Of a stretch of DNA of 64,000 bases, positions 8,438-17,279 are shown piece by piece. The DNA comes from Paracoccus fistulariae (lineage in GTDB: Bacteria; Pseudomonadota; Alphaproteobacteria; Rhodobacterales; Rhodobacteraceae). The stretch covers positions 806,001 through 870,000 of the forward strand of contig NZ_CP067136.1 of assembly GCF_028553785.1 (NCBI RefSeq). The letters run 5' to 3'. The first letter of the stretch is position 1; every line of letters begins with the position of its first letter. The notes under the pieces were generated by a model. The model ran no database searches. It was given only the letters and a program-made list of their open reading frames with translations, and had not been told where the DNA came from. A program made the translations under genes and the position numbers.

Positions 8438-9853
8438 ATGATGATGCGCTACAGCCGCGATATGCGAGGATATGGCGAAAAGACTCCAGATCCGCAATGG
8501 CCCGGCGGCGCGAAGATCGCGGTCCAGATCGTGATGAATTACGAGGAAGGCGGCGAGAACAGCATCGAACATGGTGATGCGGCCTCGGAAGCCTTCCTGT
8601 CCGAGATCATCGGCGCCCAGCCCTGGCCCGGCCAGCGGCACTGGAACATGGAATCCATCTATGACTATGGCGCGCGGGCCGGATTCTGGCGCCTGCACCG
8701 GATGCTGAAGGATCTGCCCATCACCGTCTACGGCGTCGCCACCGCGCTGGAGCGCGCGCCCGAGCAGGTCGCCGCCATGCAGGAAGCAGGTTGGGAAATC
8801 GCCACCCACGGGCTGAAATGGATCGATTACCGCGACGTCCCGCGCGAGGTCGAGGCCCGGCATATCGCCGAGGCCATCCGGTTGCATGAGGCGGTGACCG
8901 GCGAGCGGCCCCATGGCTTCTATCAGGGCCGCACCTCGATGAACACGGTGGCGCTTGGCTGCGAGGAAGGCGGCTTTGCCTATCTGGCCGATACGATTGC
9001 CGATGACCTGCCCTATTGGCATGTGCATGAGGGCAAGCCGCAGCTGATGGTGCCCTATACGATGGATGCCAATGACATGCGCTTTTCCAGCGGTCAGGGC
9101 TTTGGCACCGGGGTCGAGTTCTTCGACTATCTGCGCGACAGTTTCGACCTGCTTTATGCCGAGGGTCAGGCCGGGGCGCCGAAGATGATGTCGATCGGGC
9201 TGCATTGCCGCCTTGCGGGTCGCCCGGGCCGGGCCATGGCGATCCAGCGTTTCCTTGACCACGCCCGCGCGCATGAGGGGGTCTGGTTCGCGAGCCGTCT
9301 GGATATTGCCCGGCATTGGGCAAAGGTCCATCCGTTCAGGCCGCAAGAACTGCAGCCTTCACGAATGGAGCGGGATGACTTCGTCACCCGCTTTGGCGGC
9401 ATCTACGAACATTCGCCCTGGATTGCGGAACGGGTCTGGGACGGGGAAATGGGCGCGGTGCATGACAGCGCCGCCGGGCTGGCCGCGCGGATGGCGCAGG
9501 TGTTTCGCAGCGCCTCGGATCAGGAGCGGCTGGATGTGCTGATTGCCCATCCCGATCTGGCCGGAAAGCTGGCACAGGCCAAGCGGCTGACCGCGGACAG
9601 CACCGCCGAACAGGCCAGCGCCGGGCTGGACAGCCTGACCGATCAGGAACGCGCCGATTTCACCCGGTTGAATGACGACTATACCGCCAAGCACGGTTTC
9701 CCCTTCATCATCGCCGTGCGCGACCATGACAAGGCGGGCATCCACGATGCCATGCGCCGCCGCGTCGCCAATGATACCCGAACCGAGCGCAGCGAGGCCG
9801 AGAAGCAGGTCATGCGCATTGCCGAATTGCGTCTGAAGGAGGCCATGAAATGA
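8438..9853 (+). CDS. Fusion of allantoinase PuuE and OHCU decarboxylase UraD
   Basis: A 471-residue two-domain protein. Residues about 1-305 are a polysaccharide-deacetylase-type allantoinase (PuuE), which hydrolyses allantoin to allantoate. Residues about 310-471 are 2-oxo-4-hydroxy-4-carboxy-5-ureidoimidazoline decarboxylase (UraD), which yields (S)-allantoin in the last step of urate oxidation. The UraD catalytic His is visible in YEHSPW (H325), with FPFIIAVRDH near the end. One polypeptide thus makes and opens allantoin, skipping the separate genes of other bacteria. Three consecutive ATGs (8438, 8441, 8444) follow AAGGGA; the third is best spaced. The stop overlaps the next gene by ATGA. 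Such fusions are known in related alphaproteobacteria. Confidence 0.9.
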   Translation: MMMRYSRDMRGYGEKTPDPQWPGGAKIAVQIVMNYEEGGENSIEHGDAASEAFLSEIIGAQPWPGQRHWNMESIYDYGARAGFWRLHRMLKDLPITVYGVATALERAPEQVAAMQEAGWEIATHGLKWIDYRDVPREVEARHIAEAIRLHEAVTGERPHGFYQGRTSMNTVALGCEEGGFAYLADTIADDLPYWHVHEGKPQLMVPYTMDANDMRFSSGQGFGTGVEFFDYLRDSFDLLYAEGQAGAPKMMSIGLHCRLAGRPGRAMAIQRFLDHARAHEGVWFASRLDIARHWAKVHPFRPQELQPSRMERDDFVTRFGGIYEHSPWIAERVWDGEMGAVHDSAAGLAARMAQVFRSASDQERLDVLIAHPDLAGKLAQAKRLTADSTAEQASAGLDSLTDQERADFTRLNDDYTAKHGFPFIIAVRDHDKAGIHDAMRRRVANDTRTERSEAEKQVMRIAELRLKEAMK

Positions 9854-10743
9854 ATGATCAACCACCCAAGGGGGCACCCACCGGCGATGTCGCCACGATC
9901 CCCGAAGAACAGGCCGGGCGCGTGCCCTATGCCGGTCCCGTCGCGGGCCTGCCGCCGCAGACCGGGCTGACCACGGATACGGCGGTCTTTACCGACGCCT
10001 ATGCGGTGATCCCGCGCACGGTGATGCGCGATATCGTGACCTCTTTCCTGCCCGGCTGGGACGGCATGCGGATGTGGATGCTGGCGCGACCGCTGAGCGG
10101 TTTTGCCGAAACCTTCAGCCAGTATATCGTGGAACTGGCCGAGGGTGGCGGCAGCGACCGGCCCGATGACGACCCCGAGGTGCAGCATGCCATTTTCGTC
10201 ACCGGCGGCGATATGCAGGTCACCATCGATGGCACCGATCATCTGCTGAAACCGGGCGGCTTTGCCTATATCCCGCCCGGCATGCCCTGGACCGTGCGCA
10301 ATGTGACGGCGGGCCCGGCCGGTTTCCACTGGTGGCGCAAGCGCTGGCAGCCCTGCAACGGGGTCGATAAACCCGATCCCATCGTCCTGCAGGAACAGGA
10401 TATCCCGCCCTCGCCCATGCCCGATACGGATGGCGCCTGGGCCACGACGCGCTTCATGGACCCCGCCGATCTGCGTCACGACATGCATATCACCGTGGTG
10501 ACCTTCAAACCCGGCGGCTCGATCCCCTTTGCCGAAACCCATGTGATGGAGCATGGGCTTTTCGTGATCGAGGGCAAGGCCGTCTATCGCCTGAACCGCG
10601 ACTGGGTCGAGGTCGGCCCGGGCGATTACATGTGGCTGCGCGCCTTCTGCCCGCAGGCCTGTTATGCCGGCGGTCCGGGGCCGTTCCGCTATCTGCTTTA
10701 CAAGGATGTGAACCGGCACGCGCCGCTGTGGCCGAACCGCTGA
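9850..10743 (+). CDS. (S)-ureidoglycine aminohydrolase, bicupin
   Basis: A 297-residue protein with two cupin barrels. The family (UGHY, AllE-like) releases ammonia from (S)-ureidoglycine to give (S)-ureidoglycolate, which a lyase later splits to glyoxylate and urea. The second cupin contains the metal site around PFAETHVMEHGLFVIEGKA (about residues 222-240). The first cupin carries GGDMQVTIDG and a PGGFAYIPPGMPWTV turn. The ATGA overlap with puuE-uraD shows an operon, and context fits the family perfectly. Allantoicase/aminohydrolase bifunctional labels are common for such proteins, but only the bicupin part is seen. Ureidoglycolate lyase, urate oxidase and HIU hydrolase are not in this window. 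Confidence 0.87.
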   Translation: MNDQPPKGAPTGDVATIPEEQAGRVPYAGPVAGLPPQTGLTTDTAVFTDAYAVIPRTVMRDIVTSFLPGWDGMRMWMLARPLSGFAETFSQYIVELAEGGGSDRPDDDPEVQHAIFVTGGDMQVTIDGTDHLLKPGGFAYIPPGMPWTVRNVTAGPAGFHWWRKRWQPCNGVDKPDPIVLQEQDIPPSPMPDTDGAWATTRFMDPADLRHDMHITVVTFKPGGSIPFAETHVMEHGLFVIEGKAVYRLNRDWVEVGPGDYMWLRAFCPQACYAGGPGPFRYLLYKDVNRHAPLWPNR

Positions 10744-10768
10744 TCGCCGGGGGCTGAGTATTTCTGCC

Positions 10769-10837
10769 GCATGAGCGTGTCAGGGCTGACTTGACGCGCT
10801 CATGCGTGACGCCCGCCTTGCGTGCAACGCAGGCGGG
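10769..10837. terminator. Two adjacent hairpins between convergent genes
   Basis: Hairpin one pairs 10769-10782 with 10792-10805 (13 of 14 positions). Hairpin two pairs GCCCGCCTTGCGT (10811-10823) with ACGCAGGCGGGC (10826-10837) with one bulge. They fill the spacer between the ureidoglycine aminohydrolase and HxlR-type stops and probably terminate transcripts from both sides, though neither has a U tract. Confidence 0.55.
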
Positions 10838-10892
10838 CGCCGGTCGTTCTTCGGGCGCGCAGACCACCGCGCCATAATCATGGGATCGCCCG

Positions 10893-11435
10893 TCAGGCAA
10901 AAGTAATCTCCGGCGCCGTCACCGCGCTGATCTCTCTGCCCGCGTTCACAGCGCAGTAAACCGATCTGGGAGGGCGCGCGCGTTCGTCAATACTGCGATG
11001 AACCCAGCTTCGCGCCTCCATCGATTTCAAGGATTGCGACAAGGCACGATCCGTGATCGTGCCCAGCCCGCGCTTGATATCATTGAAATGGCTTGGCCTG
11101 TGAACCGCCGTCAACACCGGCAGGGTCCACGAGCGGCGCAGCAGATCCCAGGCATCGTTACCCGAGACGTCCCGGATCCGCGCCGCGACCGCCGCTGCGG
11201 CGATGCCCTGCTGTGTCAGGCGAAACTCTGGGCGCAGCGGATGGCCGTGGCCGGGATTACGCTCCATCAGGCCGATTGCGATCAGATGGTCCATGCTTTG
11301 CGCAAAAGCCGTCCTGCTTGCGCCGGTCGCCGCCAAAAGCACGGCCTGACGCCCGGCAGCCCCGCTGTGGAGGCTTGCGAGGATGGGGATAGCCCATGCC
11401 CTTGATGTGATGTTGACAAGCAGCTTTATGTCCAT
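10893..11435 (-). CDS. HxlR-type regulator with two winged-helix halves
   Basis: A 180-residue DNA-binding protein. Residues about 90-165 match the HxlR/MarR-like winged helix (RRSWTLPVL, then PSHFNDIKRGLGTITDRALS and RSWVHRSI). Residues 1-90 resemble a second, weaker winged helix (SRAWAIPILASL and RTAFAQSMDHLIAIGLMER). Usual HxlR proteins are 100-130 residues with one domain, so this is a tandem form. It is divergent from the VOC protein across a 39-bp AT-rich spacer with ATAGT-T-ACTAT (11441-11451), the likely shared operator. It may sense a small electrophile or be tied to the VOC enzyme; this is inference only. Confidence 0.75.
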   Translation of the reverse strand: MDIKLLVNITSRAWAIPILASLHSGAAGRQAVLLAATGASRTAFAQSMDHLIAIGLMERNPGHGHPLRPEFRLTQQGIAAAAVAARIRDVSGNDAWDLLRRSWTLPVLTAVHRPSHFNDIKRGLGTITDRALSQSLKSMEARSWVHRSIDERARPPRSVYCAVNAGREISAVTAPEITFA

Positions 11436-11474
11436 AAAGTATAGTTACTATCATTTAAATTAAAAGGAAACAGC

Positions 11475-11855
11475 ATGTCCCTGATTTCTCTGGATACCAA
11501 CATCACATTTTCGATGTCGGTCACGGATCGGCATGCCAGCGCCGATTGGTATGCGGCCATGCTTGGCTTTGACCTGATCTACCACGCGGATGATGTGGGA
11601 TGGTCCGAACTCGGGACCAACACGGCGGGCGTGACCATCGGACTTGGTGAACATACGGAACCCGCGCCGGGAAATTGCGTGCCCGTCTTTGGCATCGCGG
11701 ATCTGGATTCGGCACGGCAGAAGCTGGAACAGGCACATGTCAGATTTGATGGCGAGACAATCGTCGTTGACGGCATGGTGAAAACCGCGACGTTTTATGA
11801 CCCGGACGGAAATGCGCTGATGCTGGCCGAGGATCTGACGACAAAGGCTGACTGA
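11475..11855 (+). CDS. VOC (glyoxalase/bleomycin-resistance) superfamily protein
   Basis: A 126-residue protein with two beta-alpha-beta-beta-beta repeats of the vicinal oxygen chelate fold. SMSVTDRHASADWYAAMLGF opens the first module and TATFYDPDGNALMLAED closes the second; the terminal Glu of LMLAED is a usual metal ligand. It could be a lyase, dioxygenase-like or binding protein; the substrate is not readable. AAAAGGAAA precedes the ATG. It is paired head-to-head with the HxlR-type regulator. Confidence 0.8.
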   Translation: MSLISLDTNITFSMSVTDRHASADWYAAMLGFDLIYHADDVGWSELGTNTAGVTIGLGEHTEPAPGNCVPVFGIADLDSARQKLEQAHVRFDGETIVVDGMVKTATFYDPDGNALMLAEDLTTKAD

Positions 11856-12005
11856 CACGCAGGATGGGTGTGGTGCGTCACCGCGTCGGGCCGGGCCAAT
11901 GCTCCGGCGGACGCAGCAGACCCGTTTTCCTGCGCACTCCCGCGCCCAGTGCCGGTTTTTGCCAGAAGCCGCGACCTCTGGACCGGCCGGAAAACTCCGG
12001 GCGGC

Positions 12006-12908
12006 TTATTCCTTCGTCGCCGCCACGGGCGGCGTCTTGGTCCGCGCCCGGATCCGCGCCTCGCGCCAGGTGATATAGCTGATCGCCCCGATCATCAGCC
12101 CGCCGCCCAGGATCACCCAGCCATCCAGAGGCTCGTGAAACAGCACCACGCCGATCAGGCTGGCCCAGATCAGTTGCAGAAAGGTAACCGGCTGCGTCAC
12201 CGTCAGCGGCGCGGCCGCAAAGGCGCGGGTCATGGTGTAATGCCCAAGCGTCGCAAAGACCGCGACCAGCCCCAGCCAGATCACCTGCTCGACCGTCGGC
12301 GGCACCCAGACCGCATAGGCGATCGGCGCCAGCCCGATGGTCACCGTCAGCGACATCATCGCCACCACGAGGGCTGCGGGCACCTCGGCCGAGATACGCT
12401 TGGCCAACAGATAGGACAGCCCGAAGCAGATCGAGGCCAGCACCTGCGACAGATGCCCCGGATCCAGCGGCCGGATCCCAGGGCGCAGCACGATCAGCGC
12501 GCCCAGAACCGCGACGCAGACCGCGATGATCCGGCGCGAGGCCAGCCGCTCTCCCATGAAGATCGCGGCGCCGACCGTGACGACGATGGGGTTGAGAAAT
12601 CCGATGGCCGTCACCTCGGCAATGGTGATGCGCGACATGGCATAGAACCAGCCGATCACCGCCACCACATGCAACGCCCCGCGCCCGGCAAACAGCCGCC
12701 AGATCCGCGGGCTGAACCCCTGCCGCAGCGCGGGCAGCAGCACGGGGCCCAGAAAGATGATGCCATAGCAAAAGCGGATAAAGGCCGATTGCGGCGCGGG
12801 CAATGCGCCGTCAAGGCCGCGCACGATGGCGTTCACGGTGACGAAACAGAACCCCGTCACCAGCATCCAGCCAATGCCAATCAGATCCTGCCGCGTCTCG
12901 CGATCCAT
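12006..12908 (-). CDS. DMT-family (EamA) permease
   Basis: A 300-residue inner-membrane protein with ten predicted helices in two EamA repeats (GWMLVTGFCFVTVNAIVRGL starts the first; PAALVVAMMSLTVTIGLAP the second). Members export amino acids or other metabolites. It lies 36 bp after the lysE/argO-type gene on the same strand, so the two are probably co-transcribed, suggesting amino-acid efflux. No substrate motif is visible. It is unrelated in detail to the other EamA protein at 33.7 kb. Confidence 0.82.
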   Translation of the reverse strand: MDRETRQDLIGIGWMLVTGFCFVTVNAIVRGLDGALPAPQSAFIRFCYGIIFLGPVLLPALRQGFSPRIWRLFAGRGALHVVAVIGWFYAMSRITIAEVTAIGFLNPIVVTVGAAIFMGERLASRRIIAVCVAVLGALIVLRPGIRPLDPGHLSQVLASICFGLSYLLAKRISAEVPAALVVAMMSLTVTIGLAPIAYAVWVPPTVEQVIWLGLVAVFATLGHYTMTRAFAAAPLTVTQPVTFLQLIWASLIGVVLFHEPLDGWVILGGGLMIGAISYITWREARIRARTKTPPVAATKE

Positions 12909-12944
12909 GGTTAACTACCTGTCCGGGGGTTGCCTGCCCTTGGC

Positions 12945-13538
12945 CTAGCCGATGATCAGCTTCAGCGCAATCGACCACATGACAATCCCCACGCAGATCT
13001 CCAGCACGGTCCAGGCGCGCGGCCGGGCAAAGACCGGCGCCAGCAATCGCGCGCCATAGCCAAGGGCAAAGAAGAACAGCACGGACCCGCTCATGGCGCC
13101 AAGGGCGAAATCCAGCTTGTTCGGCCATTGCGAGGCAACCGCCCCCAGCAGCACCACCGTATCCAGCCAGACATGCGGGTTCAGCCAGGTGATCGCGGCG
13201 ACCGTCAGCATGGTGGTGGCCAGCCCCGCGCGCCGCCCCTCGGGCCGCAGCGCATCACCGCCACTCAGCGCCGCGCGAAAGGATTTGGCCCCGTACCACA
13301 GCAGGAAGGCCACCCCGCCCCATTTCAACGCCTGCGCAAACCAGGGCATGCTCTCGGCCAAAATTGACATGCCCGCGACGCCGAAGGCGACCAGAATGGC
13401 GTCCGACAGCGCACAGAACAGGCAGACCCAGAACACATGCTGCCGCAGGATCCCCTGTTTCAGCACAAAGGCATTCTGCGCCCCGATGGCGACGATCAGC
13501 GAAAGCCCGGTCCCCAGACCGGCAAAGAAAGATATCAT
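12945..13538 (-). CDS. argO: LysE/ArgO-type amino-acid exporter
   Basis: A 197-residue membrane protein of the LysE/RhtB superfamily, ArgO branch. The N-terminal GLGTGLSLIVAIGAQNAFVLKQG segment is the ArgO/LysE signature, and six hydrophobic helices follow. ArgO exports arginine, lysine or toxic analogues when intracellular basic amino acids rise. It is head-to-head with an ArgP-type LysR regulator, as in E. coli and Corynebacterium (LysE/LysG), which supports the call. The DMT gene follows 36 bp downstream. Confidence 0.88.
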   Translation of the reverse strand: MISFFAGLGTGLSLIVAIGAQNAFVLKQGILRQHVFWVCLFCALSDAILVAFGVAGMSILAESMPWFAQALKWGGVAFLLWYGAKSFRAALSGGDALRPEGRRAGLATTMLTVAAITWLNPHVWLDTVVLLGAVASQWPNKLDFALGAMSGSVLFFFALGYGARLLAPVFARPRAWTVLEICVGIVMWSIALKLIIG

Positions 13539-13622
13539 GGCTACACCTCTTGTTGCCTTGCTGATGCCATGATCTGTAGTTTAATGAAAATGAATTGATC
13601 TTAATCTGATGTAGTACAACTA

Positions 13623-14483
13623 ATGCTCGACTATCCCGCCCTGACAGCCCTGGCCGAGGTGATCCGCCGCGGCTCCTTCGATGCCGCGGCAGCGGCGCTG
13701 CATGTGACACCCTCTGCCATCTCGCAACGCATCCGCGCGCTGGAAGACCGGATGGGCGCGGTGCTGGTCGATCGCGGCCCGCCGGTCACCGGCACGGAAA
13801 CCGGGCACAGGCTTGCCGCGCATCTGGATCAGGTGGGGCTGCTGGAAAGCGCGCTGGATCACCACGTCGCGGTCACCCCGGTCCTGCGCATCGCGGTCAA
13901 TGCCGACAGCCTGGCCAGCTGGGTCATGCCCGCGATGACGGCGGCGGCGGGCATGATCGACCTGACCATCGACGATCAGGACCACGCGCTTGACCTGTTG
14001 CGCAGCGGCCTGGTCATCGGCGCCATCACCAGCGACAGCCGCGCGGTCGCCGGCTGCGACAGCATCGCGCTCGGCACCATGCGCTACCGCGCCACGGCCA
14101 GCCCGGCTTTCGCCCGGCAGCATTTCGCAGACGGGCTCGGCCCCGAAAACCTGCAATCCGCCCCCATGCTCAGCTTCAACAGCAAGGATATGCTGCAAAC
14201 CCGCTGGGCCGAGGCGGTAACCGGCCAGCGCATCACCGCCCCGATCCACCGCGTCCCCTCCACCCAGGCCTTTGCCCAGGCGACGCGTCTTGGCCTTGGC
14301 TGGGGGATGAACCCCGAATGCCTGATCCGGGACGACCTGCAACAGGGCAGGCTGATCGACCTCGCCCCCGAAAGCCCCATGGATATCCCGCTTTACTGGC
14401 AAAGCAGCCGCATCATGGCCCCGGCCCTGACCGCCCTCACCCGGGCAATCAGAAAAACCGCCAGCGACGCCCTGCGCCCCTGA
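13623..14483 (+). CDS. argP: LysR-family regulator of the exporter (ArgP/LysG type)
   Basis: A 286-residue LysR-type regulator. The N-terminal winged helix (about residues 1-60: ALAEVIRRGSFDAAAAALHV, then SAISQRIRALEDRMG) is followed by a periplasmic-binding-protein-like sensor domain. ArgP/LysG members activate argO/lysE when they bind arginine or lysine. The divergent position 84 bp from argO supports this. No Shine-Dalgarno is seen before the ATG (GATGTAGTACAACTA), so the mRNA may be leaderless or weakly translated. Confidence 0.87.
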   Translation: MLDYPALTALAEVIRRGSFDAAAAALHVTPSAISQRIRALEDRMGAVLVDRGPPVTGTETGHRLAAHLDQVGLLESALDHHVAVTPVLRIAVNADSLASWVMPAMTAAAGMIDLTIDDQDHALDLLRSGLVIGAITSDSRAVAGCDSIALGTMRYRATASPAFARQHFADGLGPENLQSAPMLSFNSKDMLQTRWAEAVTGQRITAPIHRVPSTQAFAQATRLGLGWGMNPECLIRDDLQQGRLIDLAPESPMDIPLYWQSSRIMAPALTALTRAIRKTASDALRP

Positions 14484-14510
14484 CGGCTTTCTTCTTTGTC
14501 CAAACATCCC

Positions 14511-14535
14511 GGGGGTCCGGGGGCAGCGCCCCCGG
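14511..14535. repeat. GC-rich hairpin repeat between convergent genes
   Basis: CCGGGGG-CAGCG-CCCCCGG (14517-14535), preceded by CCCGGGGGT, forms a very stable stem between the argP and yebC stops. It resembles a dispersed intergenic hairpin common in Rhodobacteraceae genomes; that is from memory of the group. It may act as a terminator, though no T run follows. Confidence 0.55.
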
Positions 14536-14551
14536 CCTTGCCGATCAGGCG

Positions 14552-15295
14552 CTACAACTGCGCCGCAACCTCGTCCGACAGATCGAAATTGCCGGTGACA
14601 TTCTGAACGTCATCGTCATCTTCCAGCGTCTCGATCAGCCGCATCAGCTTCTGCGCCGTCTCCAGATCCGTCACCTCGGTCGGGGCCTGCGGCTTCCAGA
14701 TCAGCTTCGCCGTCTCGGATTCGCCCAGGCTGCCCTCCAAAGCGGTGGAAACCTCGTTCAGCGCGGTATCGGCGCAATAGATCCAATGCCCCTCATCGTC
14801 GCTGTCCACATCATCGGCGCCGGCCTCGATGGCGGCCATCATCACCGTATCCGCATCGCCCGCTTCAGGCCCGTATTTGATCTCTCCCACGCGGTCGAAC
14901 ATGAAAGACACCGAGCCGGTCTGGCCCAGATCGCCACCCGATTTGGTGAAATAGCTGCGCACATTCGACGCGGTGCGGTTGCGGTTATCGGTCATTGCCT
15001 CGACCACCAGCGCGATCCCGTTGGGGCCATAGCCCTCATAGCGGATCTCGTCGTAATTCTCGGCATCCCCGCCGATCGCCTTCTTGATGGCGCGGTCGAT
15101 CACGTCCTTGGGGACAGAGTTCGACTTGGCCTCTTTCACCGCCAGGCGCAGGCGCGGGTTCTTTTCAGGGTCCGGGTCGCCCATCTTGGCGGCCACGGTG
15201 ATTTCCTTGGCGAGTTTCGAAAACAGCTTCGAGCGGATCGCATCCTGGCGACCCTTGCGATGCTGAATGTTGGCCCATTTGGAATGGCCTGCCAT
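14552..15295 (-). CDS. YebC/PmpR-family protein (TACO1-like)
   Basis: A 247-residue soluble protein of the YebC/TACO1 family. The start [15 protein letters not shown] is diagnostic, so the ATG at 15295 is used rather than an upstream in-frame codon; AAGGAA precedes it. Further family marks are [38 protein letters not shown] and [11 protein letters not shown]. Members were first called transcription regulators and more recently linked to relief of ribosome stalling at proline-rich stretches. Length is normal. It stands alone and converges with argP. Confidence 0.95.
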   Translation of the reverse strand: MAGHSKWANIQHRKGRQDAIRSKLFSKLAKEITVAAKMGDPDPEKNPRLRLAVKEAKSNSVPKDVIDRAIKKAIGGDAENYDEIRYEGYGPNGIALVVEAMTDNRNRTASNVRSYFTKSGGDLGQTGSVSFMFDRVGEIKYGPEAGDADTVMMAAIEAGADDVDSDDEGHWIYCADTALNEVSTALEGSLGESETAKLIWKPQAPTEVTDLETAQKLMRLIETLEDDDDVQNVTGNFDLSDEVAAQL

Positions 15296-15403
15296 GCTCG
15301 TTCCTTCGCATATCATACAGTCTGGATTCGGCTGCTTTTAGTCCAGCCACCCCCGCCGTCGCAAGACGAAGGGGGCAAGAATATCCGCCGCTCTGCCCGG
15401 TTT

Positions 15404-17188
15404 TCAGGGATAGAGCGGCCAGAAGACCGGGATCACCAGCGACGCAACCACCGCCATCAGGACATTCAGCGGCAGGCCGACCCGGATGAAATCCGAAAAG
15501 CGATAGCCGCCGGGCCCGTATACCAGCGTATTGGTCTGATAGCCGATGGGCGTCGCGAAACTGGCCGAGGCGCCCATCATCACCGCCACCACCAGCGGGC
15601 GGGGATCGACACCCAGTTGCAGCCCCATCGAGATCGCCACCGGCGTCACGATCACCGCGACGGCGTTATTCGTGACCGTCTCGGTCAGGGCCGTGGCCAG
15701 CAGATAGACGGCCAGGATCAGCCCCCAGGACGGCGCATCCGCCAGATGCGGCGCGATCTTGTTGACCAGCAGTTCCACAGCGCCGGAATTTTCCAGCCCC
15801 GCCCCGACAGCCAGCATCGCAAAGATCAGCGCCATCAGCTGCCCGTCGACAAAGCTCAGCGCCTCATCCGCATCGATACAGCGCGTGCCCAGCACCACCG
15901 CGACACCCACGAAGGCCAGAAGCAGGATCGGCGCGACATTGAAGGCCGACAGGATCACCACCGCGGCCAGCGTCGCCACCACGATCGGCGCATGGCTGCG
16001 CCGATAGGCGCGGTCCGAGGGCGTGTTCACCTCGACCATCTGCATGTCGGTGGCCAGGCGCTGGACATCCTCGGGCGTGCCCTCCAGCAGCAGCGTATCG
16101 CCGACCCGCACGACCAGATCGTCCAGCTGCCGCCCGATATTCTGGTTCTTGCGATGCGCCGCCAGCACATAGACGCCATAGCGGCGGCGCAGACGCATCG
16201 ATCCCAGACGACGCCCGACCATATGGCAGCCGGGTGTGATCAGCACCTCGACCGTCGAGGTCTGGACCGAACTCAGCTTGTCGACCAGCCGCACCGCCTT
16301 GTTGCTTTGCAGGCCCAGAACCTCGGACATGGCGGTGCGCATCACGACGCGGTCCCCGGCCTCAAGCCGCACCGCCGCCAGATCGCGCCGCAGCGAGGCA
16401 TCGCCGCGCAGCACGTCGATCACCCGCGATCCGTCGCGAGAGAAGATATCCACCTGATCCAGCGCCTTGCCGATCAGTTCCGACCCTTCCGGCACGGCGA
16501 CTTCGGTAAAGAATTTCATGCTGCTGCGCTGCGACACAAGCTGCGAGACGGAATCGCGATCGGGCAGCAGCTTTGGCGCGAAAATCAGCAGATAGATGAT
16601 CCCCACCACCGCCATGGGCAGCCCCACCGGCGTCACCTCGAAGATCGAGAAAGGCTCCATCCCCGAGCGCCGGGCGACACCATCGACCAGCAGGTTGGTC
16701 GAGGTGCCGATCATCGACATGGTGCCGCCAAGGATCGACAGATAGGACAGCGGGATCAGCAGTTTCGAGGGCGATTTTCCCAGCTCTTTCGCCAATTGCA
16801 TGAAGATCGGCATCATCACCACGACCAGCGGCGTGTTGTTCACAAAGGCCGACAGCCCGCAGACCAGCAGCGCCATGCTGCCCAGGGTCAGGGTGGGATG
16901 GGTCGCGGCATGTTTCGCCGCCTTCTGGCCGATCCAGTCCAGCGCGCCGGTCCGCACCAGCCCGCCGACGATGATGAACATGAAGGCAATGGTCCAGGGG
17001 GCCGGGTTGGCCAGCACATCGACGACCATATCGGGCGTCAGGATACCAAGCACCAGCAAGGCCACGGCGCCAAGGATCGCGGTGACCTCTGGCGGGTAGG
17101 TTTCGCGGATAAACAGGGTCAGCATTCCCGCGATGATGAAAATCGTCGTGATTGCCGAGGCCGTGCCAGTCAGTTCAAATCCGAGCAT
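15404..17188 (-). CDS. SLC13 (DASS)-family permease with two RCK_C domains
   Basis: A 594-residue inner-membrane transporter. Hydrophobic helices (about 1-190 and 385-594) of the divalent anion:sodium symporter family flank a cytoplasmic insert (about 205-380) with two TrkA-C/RCK_C-type modules, visible around GSELIGKALDQVDIF and MVGRRLGSMRLRRRYGVYVL. Members move sulfate, dicarboxylates or other anions. The motif NNTPLVVVMMPIF in the first half and TNNAVAVIVTPVAIS in the second are the repeated SNT-type substrate/sodium sites of the family. The insert implies regulation by a bound ligand. The substrate is unknown. No neighbour points to one. Confidence 0.88.
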   Translation of the reverse strand: MLGFELTGTASAITTIFIIAGMLTLFIRETYPPEVTAILGAVALLVLGILTPDMVVDVLANPAPWTIAFMFIIVGGLVRTGALDWIGQKAAKHAATHPTLTLGSMALLVCGLSAFVNNTPLVVVMMPIFMQLAKELGKSPSKLLIPLSYLSILGGTMSMIGTSTNLLVDGVARRSGMEPFSIFEVTPVGLPMAVVGIIYLLIFAPKLLPDRDSVSQLVSQRSSMKFFTEVAVPEGSELIGKALDQVDIFSRDGSRVIDVLRGDASLRRDLAAVRLEAGDRVVMRTAMSEVLGLQSNKAVRLVDKLSSVQTSTVEVLITPGCHMVGRRLGSMRLRRRYGVYVLAAHRKNQNIGRQLDDLVVRVGDTLLLEGTPEDVQRLATDMQMVEVNTPSDRAYRRSHAPIVVATLAAVVILSAFNVAPILLLAFVGVAVVLGTRCIDADEALSFVDGQLMALIFAMLAVGAGLENSGAVELLVNKIAPHLADAPSWGLILAVYLLATALTETVTNNAVAVIVTPVAISMGLQLGVDPRPLVVAVMMGASASFATPIGYQTNTLVYGPGGYRFSDFIRVGLPLNVLMAVVASLVIPVFWPLYP

Positions 17189-17279
17189 TCAGAACCCATC
17201 AAAATATCACGCATGGTCGGCAAGAGGACCTGCGTGATTCTCATTACCCGCTGTCATGGGTGCCCCACAACTGGTCTGA

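Noticed and set aside
13594..13607. FNR-like TTGAT-N4-ATCTG upstream of argP
   Set aside because: Two mismatches in one half and no link of argO/argP to oxygen control.
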